From Prevotella sp. CAG:924 (lineage in GTDB: Bacteria > Bacteroidota > Bacteroidia > Bacteroidales > Bacteroidaceae), in NCBI GenBank assembly GCA_000431975.1, contig HF988621.1, positions 5,421 to 11,320 on the forward strand: 5,900 nucleotides of DNA, read 5' to 3'. Positions 1-5,160 of the stretch are shown one piece after another. The position numbers and the translations under genes are program-made. The notes below the pieces were generated by a model. That model made no database searches. It worked only from the letters and a program-made list of their open reading frames with translations, and was not told the origin of the DNA. Position 1 is the stretch's first letter. Each line of letters begins with the position of its first letter.

Positions 1-8
1 TCATTTCC

Positions 9-179
9 CTACATTCTTGATTTCTCGGAGTTGCCTGCGCCCTTGCCCTTATATTTCAACTTCGACGCATTGAAATTATAACGCAACGTGATGCCAAGTT
101 CCCGGCTGTCATAACGATTCCTCTGGGATATCTCCTCACGATTGCCATACATGTTTTGTGGCCTGATAGGGTCGGGGGA
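9..179 (-). pseudogene. Orphan C-terminal fragment of a TonB-type outer-membrane beta-barrel protein
   Basis: The minus strand is open from just after the tandem stops of the lipoprotein gene (TGA TAA, 185-180) to a TAG at 11-9. It encodes about 57 residues that start without a methionine. The first ATG is at 152-150 and would give only 47 residues. The sequence contains RELGITLRYNFN and KYKGKGAGNSEKSR. An amphipathic last strand followed by a K/G-rich tail of the GAGNSEKSR type is typical of the extreme C-terminus of Bacteroidetes CarboxypepD-like/TonB-type receptors with an OMP_b-brl_3 barrel. Those proteins run to about 700-900 residues, so nearly all of the gene is missing, and what lies upstream is an unrelated complete gene. 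It is probably the tail left by a deletion or recombination. A barrel tail seems clear; the exact family is recalled rather than searched. Confidence 0.6.
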
Positions 180-182
180 TTA

Positions 183-935
183 TCAGTTATATATGTTGAC
201 CTCGGCACTGTTGCTGGTGTCCTGCGTATGTTGCAGCACCTTTCCTCTCACTTCGATGACCGAGGAGTTGCTGGCGTCGGCATGCAGCCGTTGGCACAGC
301 TTGCTTGTGATGTTGATCTCCGACGAGTTGGAGCTTTGCAGCGTCGCCTCGCGTGCCTCCATCGACTTGATCTCCGTGTCCGAGGAGTTGTAGCTGTCGA
401 TCCTCAGCTTCTGCGTGGTGATCTGTCCGATCTCTGCGTCCGACGAGTTGCGCTGGCTCAGCATCAGGTTGTCGCACAGCACGTTGCCCAGTTCCATGTC
501 ACTGGAGTTATACATATTCAGCGTCAAGTTGTCCGTGTCGATCAGTCCCCTCGCCTCAAATGAAGCCCCGTTATAAGTATTCACCTCGATGAGATCGGGC
601 GAGATGACATACACCTTCACCGTAGTGTCGAAGCCATCTATGTTAAACAGGAACTGGTCGATGTCCGATTTGCCTTTCTTGCAGATCGACAGCGTCGTGC
701 CGTCAGAAGTCACCTGTATGCGTTTCACGCAGTAGGCAGGGCCTTCCACACGCACATTGTAGAACGTGTCCTGGCGATAGATCACCTCGTAGTCGTTGGA
801 CACATCCACTTTCTCAAATGGTTTCACGGAGAGGGTCTGCGACACGGTTTTCTTGTCTTCTTTCGACAACCTGAACGTACACGAAGTTACCAGCAACAGT
901 CCCATAAACAGGAACAAAATATTTCTTATCTTCAT
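183..935 (-). CDS. DUF2807 / GIN-domain lipoprotein with a 20-residue beta-helix repeat
   Basis: This is a 250-residue envelope protein of the putative auto-transporter adhesin head GIN family (DUF2807); the biochemical role of that family is unknown. I chose the ATG at 935-933. The frame extends two codons further, but only to a TTG, and MKIRNILFLFMGLLLVTSC is a complete lipoprotein signal with lipidation expected at Cys19. Residues 30-120 form the conserved N-terminal part (KPFEKVDVSNDYEVIY is typical). From about residue 122 to the end the chain is built of rungs beginning NSS/NGA at residues 122, 143, 163, 183, 203, 223 and 242, mostly exactly 20 apart, which suggests a right-handed beta-helix with stacked Asn and Ser. 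No clear Shine-Dalgarno or TAnnTTTG box lies upstream. By eye the gene is less GC-rich than those right of 2047. The family call is firm; surface exposure is inference. Confidence 0.85.
   Translation of the reverse strand: MKIRNILFLFMGLLLVTSCTFRLSKEDKKTVSQTLSVKPFEKVDVSNDYEVIYRQDTFYNVRVEGPAYCVKRIQVTSDGTTLSICKKGKSDIDQFLFNIDGFDTTVKVYVISPDLIEVNTYNGASFEARGLIDTDNLTLNMYNSSDMELGNVLCDNLMLSQRNSSDAEIGQITTQKLRIDSYNSSDTEIKSMEAREATLQSSNSSEINITSKLCQRLHADASNSSVIEVRGKVLQHTQDTSNSAEVNIYN
210..572 (-). repeat. 60-bp periodic coding repeat (Asn-Ser-Ser rungs) within the DUF2807 gene
   Basis: On the plus strand, copies of a short motif like ccgasgagttg recur at about 261, 321, 381 and 441, with a diverged copy at 501, at exact 60-base spacing. 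On the coding strand each one encodes the start of a rung (N-S-S-D/E). The last rungs are 19 residues and partial. DNA similarity between units is confined to the motif, so the array is maintained by protein structure rather than by recent DNA duplication. Confidence 0.8.
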
Positions 936-1044
936 AGCCAAATAGTTTTATTCTTATCATCGCACGATGGATGATGCGTCATGGTCGTTGCCCGACGTTC
1001 CGTCTATATTGCGTGAGCTCTGTCGCACTGATGGTAACATCGGC

Positions 1045-1066
1045 AATGATGATCCGCGTCATCATT
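1045..1066. repeat. 8-bp perfect hairpin in the DUF2807 upstream region
   Basis: AATGATGA (1045-1052) pairs perfectly with TCATCATT (1059-1066) around a 6-base loop. On the plus strand it is followed after a few bases by TTTT (1073-1076). On the minus strand it would lie in the 5' leader of the lipoprotein gene, about 110 bases before the start codon. A role is not demonstrated. Confidence 0.35.
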
Positions 1067-1126
1067 CTGTCGTTTTAATGATGATATCTGTTAGACGACA
1101 AGTCATGGGGGTTAGTTGCATGCTAA

Positions 1127-1183
1127 GGAAAAAATCATGTCTCATCTGCAAAATGAGACGACGACGGTGGGCAGCCACCGTCG
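1127..1183 (-). terminator. Tandem hairpins followed by a T-run (candidate leftward terminator)
   Basis: Two perfect stems lie back to back. The first is CGACGGTGG/CCACCGTCG (1162-1170 with 1175-1183), 9 bp with a GCAG tetraloop in plus-strand terms. The second is GTCTCAT/ATGAGAC (1139-1145 with 1153-1159), 7 bp with a 7-base loop. Read leftward, the second stem is followed by ATGA and then six T residues. This fits an intrinsic terminator for a transcript coming from the right, but no intact leftward gene lies immediately upstream and the T-run is spaced four bases from the stem. A structured small RNA is an alternative. Confidence 0.4.
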
Positions 1184-1522
1184 GGAAGATAGTGACTGGA
1201 CAAGAGCATAATCCCTATGGTGGAGGTTGCCTACATAAAAAGGACATACCTTTTATTGTCAATGGAATATTCCTTAAAATGTACTCTCTCCATCCTTTGT
1301 CTACCGCAAGATAAGTCTTACGTGTGGAAATCCTCAGAGAATGAGCCGGACGAATTTCCATTGAGAGCCTTATGGATAATCTTCTGTTGGACTGTCATGA
1401 AGTAGGATCGTGAAGGAGAGGATGGAAACAACATAATAAGATGTTAAGGCAGATAGGCAGTCATCTAAATAAAATACATCGTATACTTGTCAAATCAAGA
1501 AATGGCTATGAATCATAATGGC

Positions 1523-1541
1523 TTGACGTGAGCTTGACGAA
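1523..1541 (+). repeat. Left terminal inverted repeat of the IS982-type remnant
   Basis: TTGACGTGAGCTTGACGAA, matching the reverse complement of the right end with three mismatches. Similarity stops on both the outer and inner sides, which defines an end of about 19 bp. This is within the range known for IS982-family ends. Confidence 0.7.
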
Positions 1542-1562
1542 TCATAAATAACTGTAAATTTG
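1533..1562 (+). promoter_or_regulatory. Possible internal promoter of the insertion-element remnant
   Basis: TAAATTTG at 1555-1562 matches the Bacteroidetes -7 consensus TAnnTTTG. A near-match to the -33 box (CTTG, 1533-1536) lies 18 bases upstream, at the inner edge of the left terminal repeat. It points into the broken transposase frame that begins at 1628, which is the expected position for the element's own promoter. The -33 box and spacing are imperfect, so it may be inactive. Confidence 0.4.
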
Positions 1563-1627
1563 GATATTAGAGAAAATGGTTGTAGCTTTATAGTACCACA
1601 CATAAGGAATTACGAGTAATAATTGCC

Positions 1628-1947
1628 ATGATCACTGAGAGCAAGGTATGGAATTATTTTGTATGGCAGATGATTCTTGCAAGTTTTTTGATGCAATGAT
1701 GGCAAGACATATGCTTAAGTCTGTCATTAAGCGTCTACATTATCGTGCCTCAATCATATTAAGGTCCAAGGTCATGCTTAGATGATATTATTTTTATGTC
1801 TCACGCTATCGTTTCTTGAAGCTTTTTTATTTGGAAAAGGTCTGCAGGCATATGCGACATTTCTTTCCGCAGGTCGTCTCATATAATTGTTTTGTAGAAC
1901 TGGAAAAAGAAATGATCCTTCCATTGACACAGCTTGCATTATCCTAA
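1628..1947 (+). pseudogene. Broken IS982-family transposase (N-terminal part plus possible C-terminal tail)
   Basis: The frame would start at ATG 1628 (MITESKV) and shifts near 1650. It continues from 1648 as MELFCMADDSCKFFDAMMAR, followed by HMLKSVIKR. It is interrupted by TGA at 1783-1785, then resumes in the same frame as FYLEKVCRHMRHFFPQVVSY followed by NCFVELEKEMILPLT. It ends LALS with TAA at 1945-1947. These blocks match the N-terminal helical region of Bacteroidetes IS982 transposases, where FYLEKVCRHMRHLFPQ and VSYNRFVELEK are standard (recalled, not searched). Intact proteins of the family are roughly 290-300 residues; here fewer than 110 codons remain, and the central DDE region with the SFVDSTPLRVC-type motif is absent. 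The closing bases resemble the C-terminal coding end TIDTQLALF, which suggests an internal deletion. It is nonfunctional. Confidence 0.78.
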
Positions 1948-1948
1948 T

Positions 1949-1967
1949 TTCGTCGAACTCACGTCGA
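1949..1967 (-). repeat. Right terminal inverted repeat of the IS982-type remnant
   Basis: TTCGTCGAACTCACGTCGA. Its reverse complement agrees with the left end at 16 of 19 positions. It begins one base after the transposase stop codon at 1945-1947, a compact arrangement common in small insertion sequences. Confidence 0.7.
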
Positions 1968-2000
1968 ATTAAGGAAGAGATAGTTGCTGTTTCTCTCCTC

Positions 2001-2044
2001 CGCACCGGGTGCGCCCTCCGGCTGGGTAGGGGGCGGTGTCCGCC
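2001..2044 (-). terminator. GC-rich hairpins directly after the nuclease stop codon
   Basis: GGCGG/CCGCC (2032-2036 with 2040-2044) and CGCAC/GTGCG (2001-2005 with 2009-2013) form two short strong stems just downstream, in the minus direction, of the stop codon at 2049-2047. A competing pairing CGCCC (2012-2016) with GGGCG (2031-2035) is also possible. There is no T-run after them, so a classical intrinsic terminator is uncertain. They may stabilise the mRNA end or act with Rho. Confidence 0.35.
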
Positions 2045-2046
2045 GC

Positions 2047-2913
2047 TTACCAGTCGGCGAGGTTCTGTTCCTTTTCCACCTTGTTCTCCACCTTGTCCGG
2101 CAGGGAGGGGAAGAAGTCTATGCCGGTGATGCGCTCCACCTCGTCCACGCTGTTGACGTATGCGTCCTTGGGCTTGTTGCCGGCATTGTTCTTATAGACG
2201 AATCCGATGGCCTTCGGCTCGCCGCGCATGCACAGCACCACCTTGAAGAATCCCTCCGGCACGGTCACCTTGTTGCGTCCTATCCTCTTGTGCCGTCCCT
2301 TGAAGAAGATGGGGCCGGCGACGATATAGATGTCCCCGTATTTCCCGGCCCACTGCCGGCATTGGTTCTCCATCTCGTTCCAGTCTCCCCGGTTGAGGTT
2401 CGGGTCCTGCGGGCAGATGTTGGTCATGAGGAAGCTCTGGTCCATGGCCGTTCGGCTCCATTTGTTGTCTCCTGCGGGGCACAGATGCCCGCGGTCGTAG
2501 CCCGACTGTCTGTAGTCGCCCGTCGTGGCGCGTGGCTCAGGCACCTCCTCGTCCTCATGAAACTCTATTCCCTTGCGCTTTGCCGTTCCCGTGGCGTGGG
2601 CGGCTGTCAGATGCCAGGCCACCCAGTTGGGCACAAGCAGGGCCTTGTTGTAGGAGGCGGTATATCCCTCACGGTAGAGCACCTGCGACGGCCGGTCCTC
2701 CAGCGGGGCGGGAAGTTCCAGGCCCTTCGTGTCGATGGCTTCCCCGTCGGCCCCGCCTTCTTCCGTCCGGTTGGTGTCCTCGTCCTCATCCAGGTCGACG
2801 GCTTGCGCCTCGTACATCCCCTCGTGTCCGTTGTGGTAGGCCGTTTGCCGTGAGCGGTTGGGTGTGCAGGATAAAAAGCCTAACAGACAGGCGAATAACA
2901 GATATTTCTTCAT
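2047..2913 (-). CDS. Lipoprotein DNA/RNA non-specific endonuclease (NUC1 / Serratia nuclease family)
   Basis: Predicted secreted, Mg2+-dependent nuclease cutting DNA and RNA without sequence specificity (288 residues). The ATG at 2913-2911 is preferred over one 21 bases upstream because MKKYLLFACLLGFLSC is a full lipoprotein signal (Cys16) and AAAGAAAGAA precedes it. Residues 17-75 are a variable linker with an acidic run at 40-46 (DLDEDED). The nuclease domain covers about 78-285. DRGH at 140-143 supplies the general base His143 and Arg141; NICPQ at 165-169 and Asn174, Trp178 and Glu182 in the NLNRGDWNEME block match the metal-binding Asn and the Glu of the Serratia enzyme with the same eight-residue spacing. 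All key residues are present, so it should be active. It lies 106 bases downstream of the permease on the same strand and may be cotranscribed. Likely roles are nucleic acid scavenging or degradation of extracellular DNA; the role is inference. Confidence 0.92.
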   Translation of the reverse strand: MKKYLLFACLLGFLSCTPNRSRQTAYHNGHEGMYEAQAVDLDEDEDTNRTEEGGADGEAIDTKGLELPAPLEDRPSQVLYREGYTASYNKALLVPNWVAWHLTAAHATGTAKRKGIEFHEDEEVPEPRATTGDYRQSGYDRGHLCPAGDNKWSRTAMDQSFLMTNICPQDPNLNRGDWNEMENQCRQWAGKYGDIYIVAGPIFFKGRHKRIGRNKVTVPEGFFKVVLCMRGEPKAIGFVYKNNAGNKPKDAYVNSVDEVERITGIDFFPSLPDKVENKVEKEQNLADW

Positions 2914-3019
2914 TTCTTTCTTTAAAAATAGCATTAATGTTCAGATAGACCGCTGCGTCCGGCATCTCCTCCGTCCGTCGGGCGTCGGCAGGCGGTCGGT
3001 CGCCGGTCTCCCGGAGGAT

Positions 3020-3745
3020 CTACTCTATGAGGAATATGATCCCCGATATGCCGATGTAGGCATAGACGACATACTGGAAGATGCGGGTGGGAATGTACTT
3101 GAACACATACGAGCCGAGCAGTACGCCGATGAGCACGCCGCCGATGCCGTAGCAATAGTCTATCCCCACCGTGGGTGTGAGGAAGCCGTTGTATCCGCGT
3201 GCGGCGGTCATGATGATGTTGCCGCAGAGGATGTAGGGCTGCACCAGCGCCATGTATTCCTCCTTGCTCTTCGTCGAGGAGAGGAAATAGAGCACCACGG
3301 GCGGTCCCTGCATGCCGAAGAATCCGCCCATCATGCCGCTGAGCGTTCCCGTTCCGAACATATAGGGCAGGGGGGCGGGGATATGGATACGCTGGCTGAA
3401 GAAGGAGAACCATACGGCCGTGATGATGAGCACCACGCCCAGAATGTGCCGCAGCAGCCGGTCGTCCATCTGCTTCAGGCAGAAGACCGACGCAATGGCG
3501 ACGACGGAGAAGGTGGCGAGGATGGGCAGCAGCTTGCGCCACCGTATGTCGCGCCGCACCTTCCACGTGACGGCTGCCGATGTTGTCAGGGCCAGGAGTC
3601 CCGACAGGGTGGTGGCTTCTCCGTAGGAGGGCATGAGCAGGGGCAGCATCGTCATGATGAAGATGCCGAAGCCGAAGCCGACGGTACGCTGGATGAAGCT
3701 CGAGACGATCGTGAGAAGGAAGATGTAGACGGCTGATGGATCCAT
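3020..3745 (-). CDS. TauE/SafE-family membrane permease (putative sulfite/organic anion exporter)
   Basis: An inner-membrane protein of 241 residues, near the usual 240-260 for the family, with about seven or eight hydrophobic segments. The two hallmark half-repeats are visible. Residues 15-40 carry SSFIQRTVGFGFGIFIM, and residues 131-152 carry GTGTLSGMMGGFFGMQGPP, the Gly-rich motif that packs in the second half. A basic cytoplasmic loop (KVRRDIRWRKL, 62-72) separates helices in the first half. Characterised relatives move sulfite, sulfoacetate or other small sulfur- or carbon-containing anions, but the substrate cannot be read from sequence. The ATG at 3745 is the only sensible start, and a -7-like box ends only five bases before it, so the message may be leaderless. 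It is divergent from the acyltransferase, and the nuclease follows downstream. Confidence 0.88.
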   Translation of the reverse strand: MDPSAVYIFLLTIVSSFIQRTVGFGFGIFIMTMLPLLMPSYGEATTLSGLLALTTSAAVTWKVRRDIRWRKLLPILATFSVVAIASVFCLKQMDDRLLRHILGVVLIITAVWFSFFSQRIHIPAPLPYMFGTGTLSGMMGGFFGMQGPPVVLYFLSSTKSKEEYMALVQPYILCGNIIMTAARGYNGFLTPTVGIDYCYGIGGVLIGVLLGSYVFKYIPTRIFQYVVYAYIGISGIIFLIE

Positions 3746-3750
3746 ATCTG

Positions 3751-3758
3751 CAAAATTA
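3751..3758 (-). promoter_or_regulatory. Candidate -7 box for the leftward permease gene
   Basis: CAAAATTA on the plus strand reads TAATTTTG on the minus strand, a full match to TAnnTTTG. It sits five bases from the permease ATG, implying a leaderless or nearly leaderless transcript. The position where a -33 TTTG is expected (3779-3782) reads TGAT on the plus strand instead of CAAA, so the promoter is incomplete on this side. Confidence 0.4.
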
Positions 3759-3799
3759 CGTATTTTTCGCGATCATGGTGATATTTGGTAACAGATTAT

Positions 3800-3831
3800 T
3801 TTGTAAGTATCGCGATTATTTCGTAATTTTG
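3800..3831 (+). promoter_or_regulatory. Bacteroidetes-type promoter of the acyltransferase gene
   Basis: TTTG at 3800-3803 and TAATTTTG at 3824-3831 are separated by 20 bases and match the sigma-ABfr consensus TTTG-N(about 19-21)-TAnnTTTG in full. Transcription would begin near 3836, giving a 5' leader of about 50 bases. The TCGCGA palindrome lies in the spacer, where a bound regulator would compete with RNA polymerase. Confidence 0.65.
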
Positions 3832-3885
3832 AATTGTCAGAAACAAAATCCCGGCTAATCACCATCTACCTTATTTAATAATAGT

Positions 3886-5073
3886 ATGTCTCAATCCGTT
3901 ACCCCCCTGACGACTTCGTTTGCCGACAGTCGTCCCCACTATCTCATTCTCGATGGCCTGCGCGGTACGGCAGCCCTTCTGGTGCTCGTCTATCATGTCT
4001 TCGAGGGTCTTGCCTTCGCGGGCGGCGACACGACGCCCATCTGGGGCATCAACCACGGCTATCTCGCTGTCGACTTCTTTTTCATCCTCTCCGGTTTCGT
4101 GATCGGCTATGCCTATGACGACCGTCTGCGAACGGGGCGTCTTACCGTGCGGGGCTTCATCCGCCGCCGTCTCATCCGCCTGCATCCCATGATCATCGCG
4201 GGTGCGGTCATCGGTGCTGTCGCCTTCTTTGCCGGAGGCGGCACGAAGTGGGACGGCACGCACGTCACCACGTCGCTTGTCATGCTGTCGCTGTTGTGCG
4301 CCCTGTTCATGATCCCGCAGGTGCCGGGCTCGCCTGCCGATGTGCGTGGCAACGGCGAGATGTATCCGCTGAACGGTCCGTCCTGGTCGCTCTTCTTCGA
4401 GTATATCGGCAATCTGCTCTACGTGCTGCTCATCCACCGTCTGCCCACGCGCGTCCTCGGCGTGCTCACCGTCGTGGCAGGCGTGGCGCTCGGCTGGTTC
4501 GCCCTGGCCGACCTCTCGGGCTATGGCATGCTGGGAGTGGGGTGGACCCTCGACACGGTCAATTTCGCCGGCGGCATGCTGCGCATGCTCTTCCCCTATC
4601 TGCTGGGCATGTATCTGGCCCGCCGTTTCGTCCGCCGGGACGCGGCGTCCGGTGCCCGCCGCCGGGGCGTGCGGGGCTGGTTCTGGATAGCCAGCGTCTG
4701 GCTGCTCGCCCTCTTCCTCGTGCCCTATATCGACGGCAAGACGCCGGTGTGCTGGAACGGGGCCTACGAGCTCTTCTGCATCGTCGTCGTCTTTCCCGCC
4801 ATCGTGTGGATAGGTGCCGCCACCCCGCTCGACAACGGCCTGTCACGGCGCTGCTGCGACTTCATGGGCCGCTTGTCCTATCCCCTTTACGCCGTCCACT
4901 ATCCCGTCATGTATGTGTTCTACCAGTGGCTCATCGCCCACGAGACCTATACGCTGGCCGGATCGTGGCCGCAGGCCCTGCTCGCAGTGGGAGTGAGCAT
5001 CGTCCTGGCACTCGTCGCCCTGAAGTGCTACGACGAGCCGTTTAGGCGCTGGCTCTCGCGCAAGTGGAAATAA
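3886..5073 (+). CDS. Acyltransferase-3 family integral membrane acyltransferase (OafA-like)
   Basis: Inner-membrane enzyme of 395 residues, the usual size for a family member without an extra SGNH domain, with about ten hydrophobic segments. The hallmark N-terminus LDGLRGTAALLVLVYHVFE (22-40) carries Arg26 and the catalytic-type His37. AVDFFFILSGFVIGYAY (61-77) is the conserved second block, RRRLIRLHPM (93-102) the cytoplasmic R-x(n)-P motif, and GPSWSLFFEYIGNLL a conserved mid-protein block. The tail SYPLYAVHYPVMYVFYQWL is also typical. The family moves acetyl or other acyl groups to sugars of O-antigen, capsule, peptidoglycan or secreted metabolites; the acceptor here is unknown and no glycan gene cluster is present. 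The ATG at 3886 has no Shine-Dalgarno, only an AT-rich TTATTTAATAATAG, normal for this phylum. The gene is visibly GC-rich, producing long spurious frames on other strands. Confidence 0.92.
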   Translation: MSQSVTPLTTSFADSRPHYLILDGLRGTAALLVLVYHVFEGLAFAGGDTTPIWGINHGYLAVDFFFILSGFVIGYAYDDRLRTGRLTVRGFIRRRLIRLHPMIIAGAVIGAVAFFAGGGTKWDGTHVTTSLVMLSLLCALFMIPQVPGSPADVRGNGEMYPLNGPSWSLFFEYIGNLLYVLLIHRLPTRVLGVLTVVAGVALGWFALADLSGYGMLGVGWTLDTVNFAGGMLRMLFPYLLGMYLARRFVRRDAASGARRRGVRGWFWIASVWLLALFLVPYIDGKTPVCWNGAYELFCIVVVFPAIVWIGAATPLDNGLSRRCCDFMGRLSYPLYAVHYPVMYVFYQWLIAHETYTLAGSWPQALLAVGVSIVLALVALKCYDEPFRRWLSRKWK

Positions 5074-5102
5074 AATGGCGGTAGGCAGGCCGGAAATCCG
5101 GA

Positions 5103-5118
5103 TAAATTTGTATATTTG
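5103..5118 (+). promoter_or_regulatory. Two tandem -7 boxes upstream of the RNA methyltransferase
   Basis: TAAATTTG (5103-5110) is followed immediately by TATATTTG (5111-5118), and both match TAnnTTTG exactly. No TTTG sits at the ideal distance upstream of either box; the sequence there is the GC-rich end of the acyltransferase and a small CCGG-aaat-CCGG hairpin (5090-5101). The second box would start RNA near 5123, about 38 bases before the ATG at 5161. This suggests the methyltransferase is transcribed separately from the acyltransferase. Confidence 0.5.
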
Positions 5119-5160
5119 CTTAAATATTAGACGAACAAATCCTATACACCACCAACAAGA

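Larger units (their letters stand above)
936..1522. other. Gene-poor intergenic stretch upstream of the lipoprotein gene
   Basis: No convincing gene is visible here. Open frames on both strands (for example plus 967-1314 and 1217-1405, and a 38-codon minus frame 1318-1434) have no recognisable family and poor composition. The stretch is AT-rich to the right of about 1220. It contains several stem-loops: 1045-1066 (8-bp perfect stem, 6-base loop) and the tandem pair at 1139-1183. It could hold the leader of the DUF2807 transcript or a small RNA, but the sequence does not prove either. Confidence 0.5.
1523..1967 (+). mobile_element. Degenerate, internally deleted IS982-family element (about 445 bp)
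   Basis: Both ends are recognisable. The left end 1523-1541 and the reverse complement of the right end 1949-1967 agree at 16 of 19 positions and share GACGTGAG and GACGAA. Between them lies a broken transposase gene resembling the N-terminal region of Bacteroidetes IS982 transposases. Complete elements of the family are roughly 1 kb, so over half is missing, including the DDE catalytic core. I see no clean target-site duplication: ATAATGG on the left and ATTAAGG on the right match at 5 of 7 positions, and the left copy is one base off the repeat. That suggests an old insertion. The remnant cannot transpose by itself, though its ends might be mobilised in trans. Confidence 0.75.
3751..3831. 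repeat. Imperfect 23-bp inverted repeat spanning the divergent promoter
   Basis: The left arm 3751-3773 and the right arm 3809-3831 are symmetric about position 3791 and agree at 19 of 23 positions. Perfect blocks are CAAAATTACG with CGTAATTTTG (10 bp) and TCGCGAT with ATCGCGA (7 bp). Each arm contains the -7 box of one divergent gene plus the palindrome TCGCGA. The 35-base centre (3774-3808) is not symmetric. It may be an operator for a regulator controlling both genes, or paired promoters that have stayed alike. Confidence 0.7.

Noticed and set aside
210..572. 60-base periodicity resembling a CRISPR or DNA tandem repeat
   Set aside because: Only a short motif is shared between units, and the periodicity is explained by 20-residue protein rungs in an intact gene.
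936..941. Upstream TTG start for the DUF2807 protein
   Set aside because: It would add only two residues before the signal peptide; the ATG at 935 already gives a complete lipoprotein signal.
967..1314. 115-codon plus-strand frame in the intergenic stretch
   Set aside because: It has no recognisable family, an irregular composition, and covers two perfect hairpins; there is no promoter or start signal.
1778..2005. 75-codon minus-strand frame
   Set aside because: It is antisense to the transposase remnant and overlaps its right terminal repeat; the plus strand gives the recognisable protein.
2963..2972. GGAGGAG followed directly by ATG on the minus strand, ahead of the nuclease
   Set aside because: The spacing to the ATG is zero and the frame runs out of phase into the nuclease gene without a recognisable product.
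2934..3566. 210-codon minus-strand frame overlapping the permease
   Set aside because: It is Arg/His/Pro-rich shadow translation of the permease gene, with no domain.
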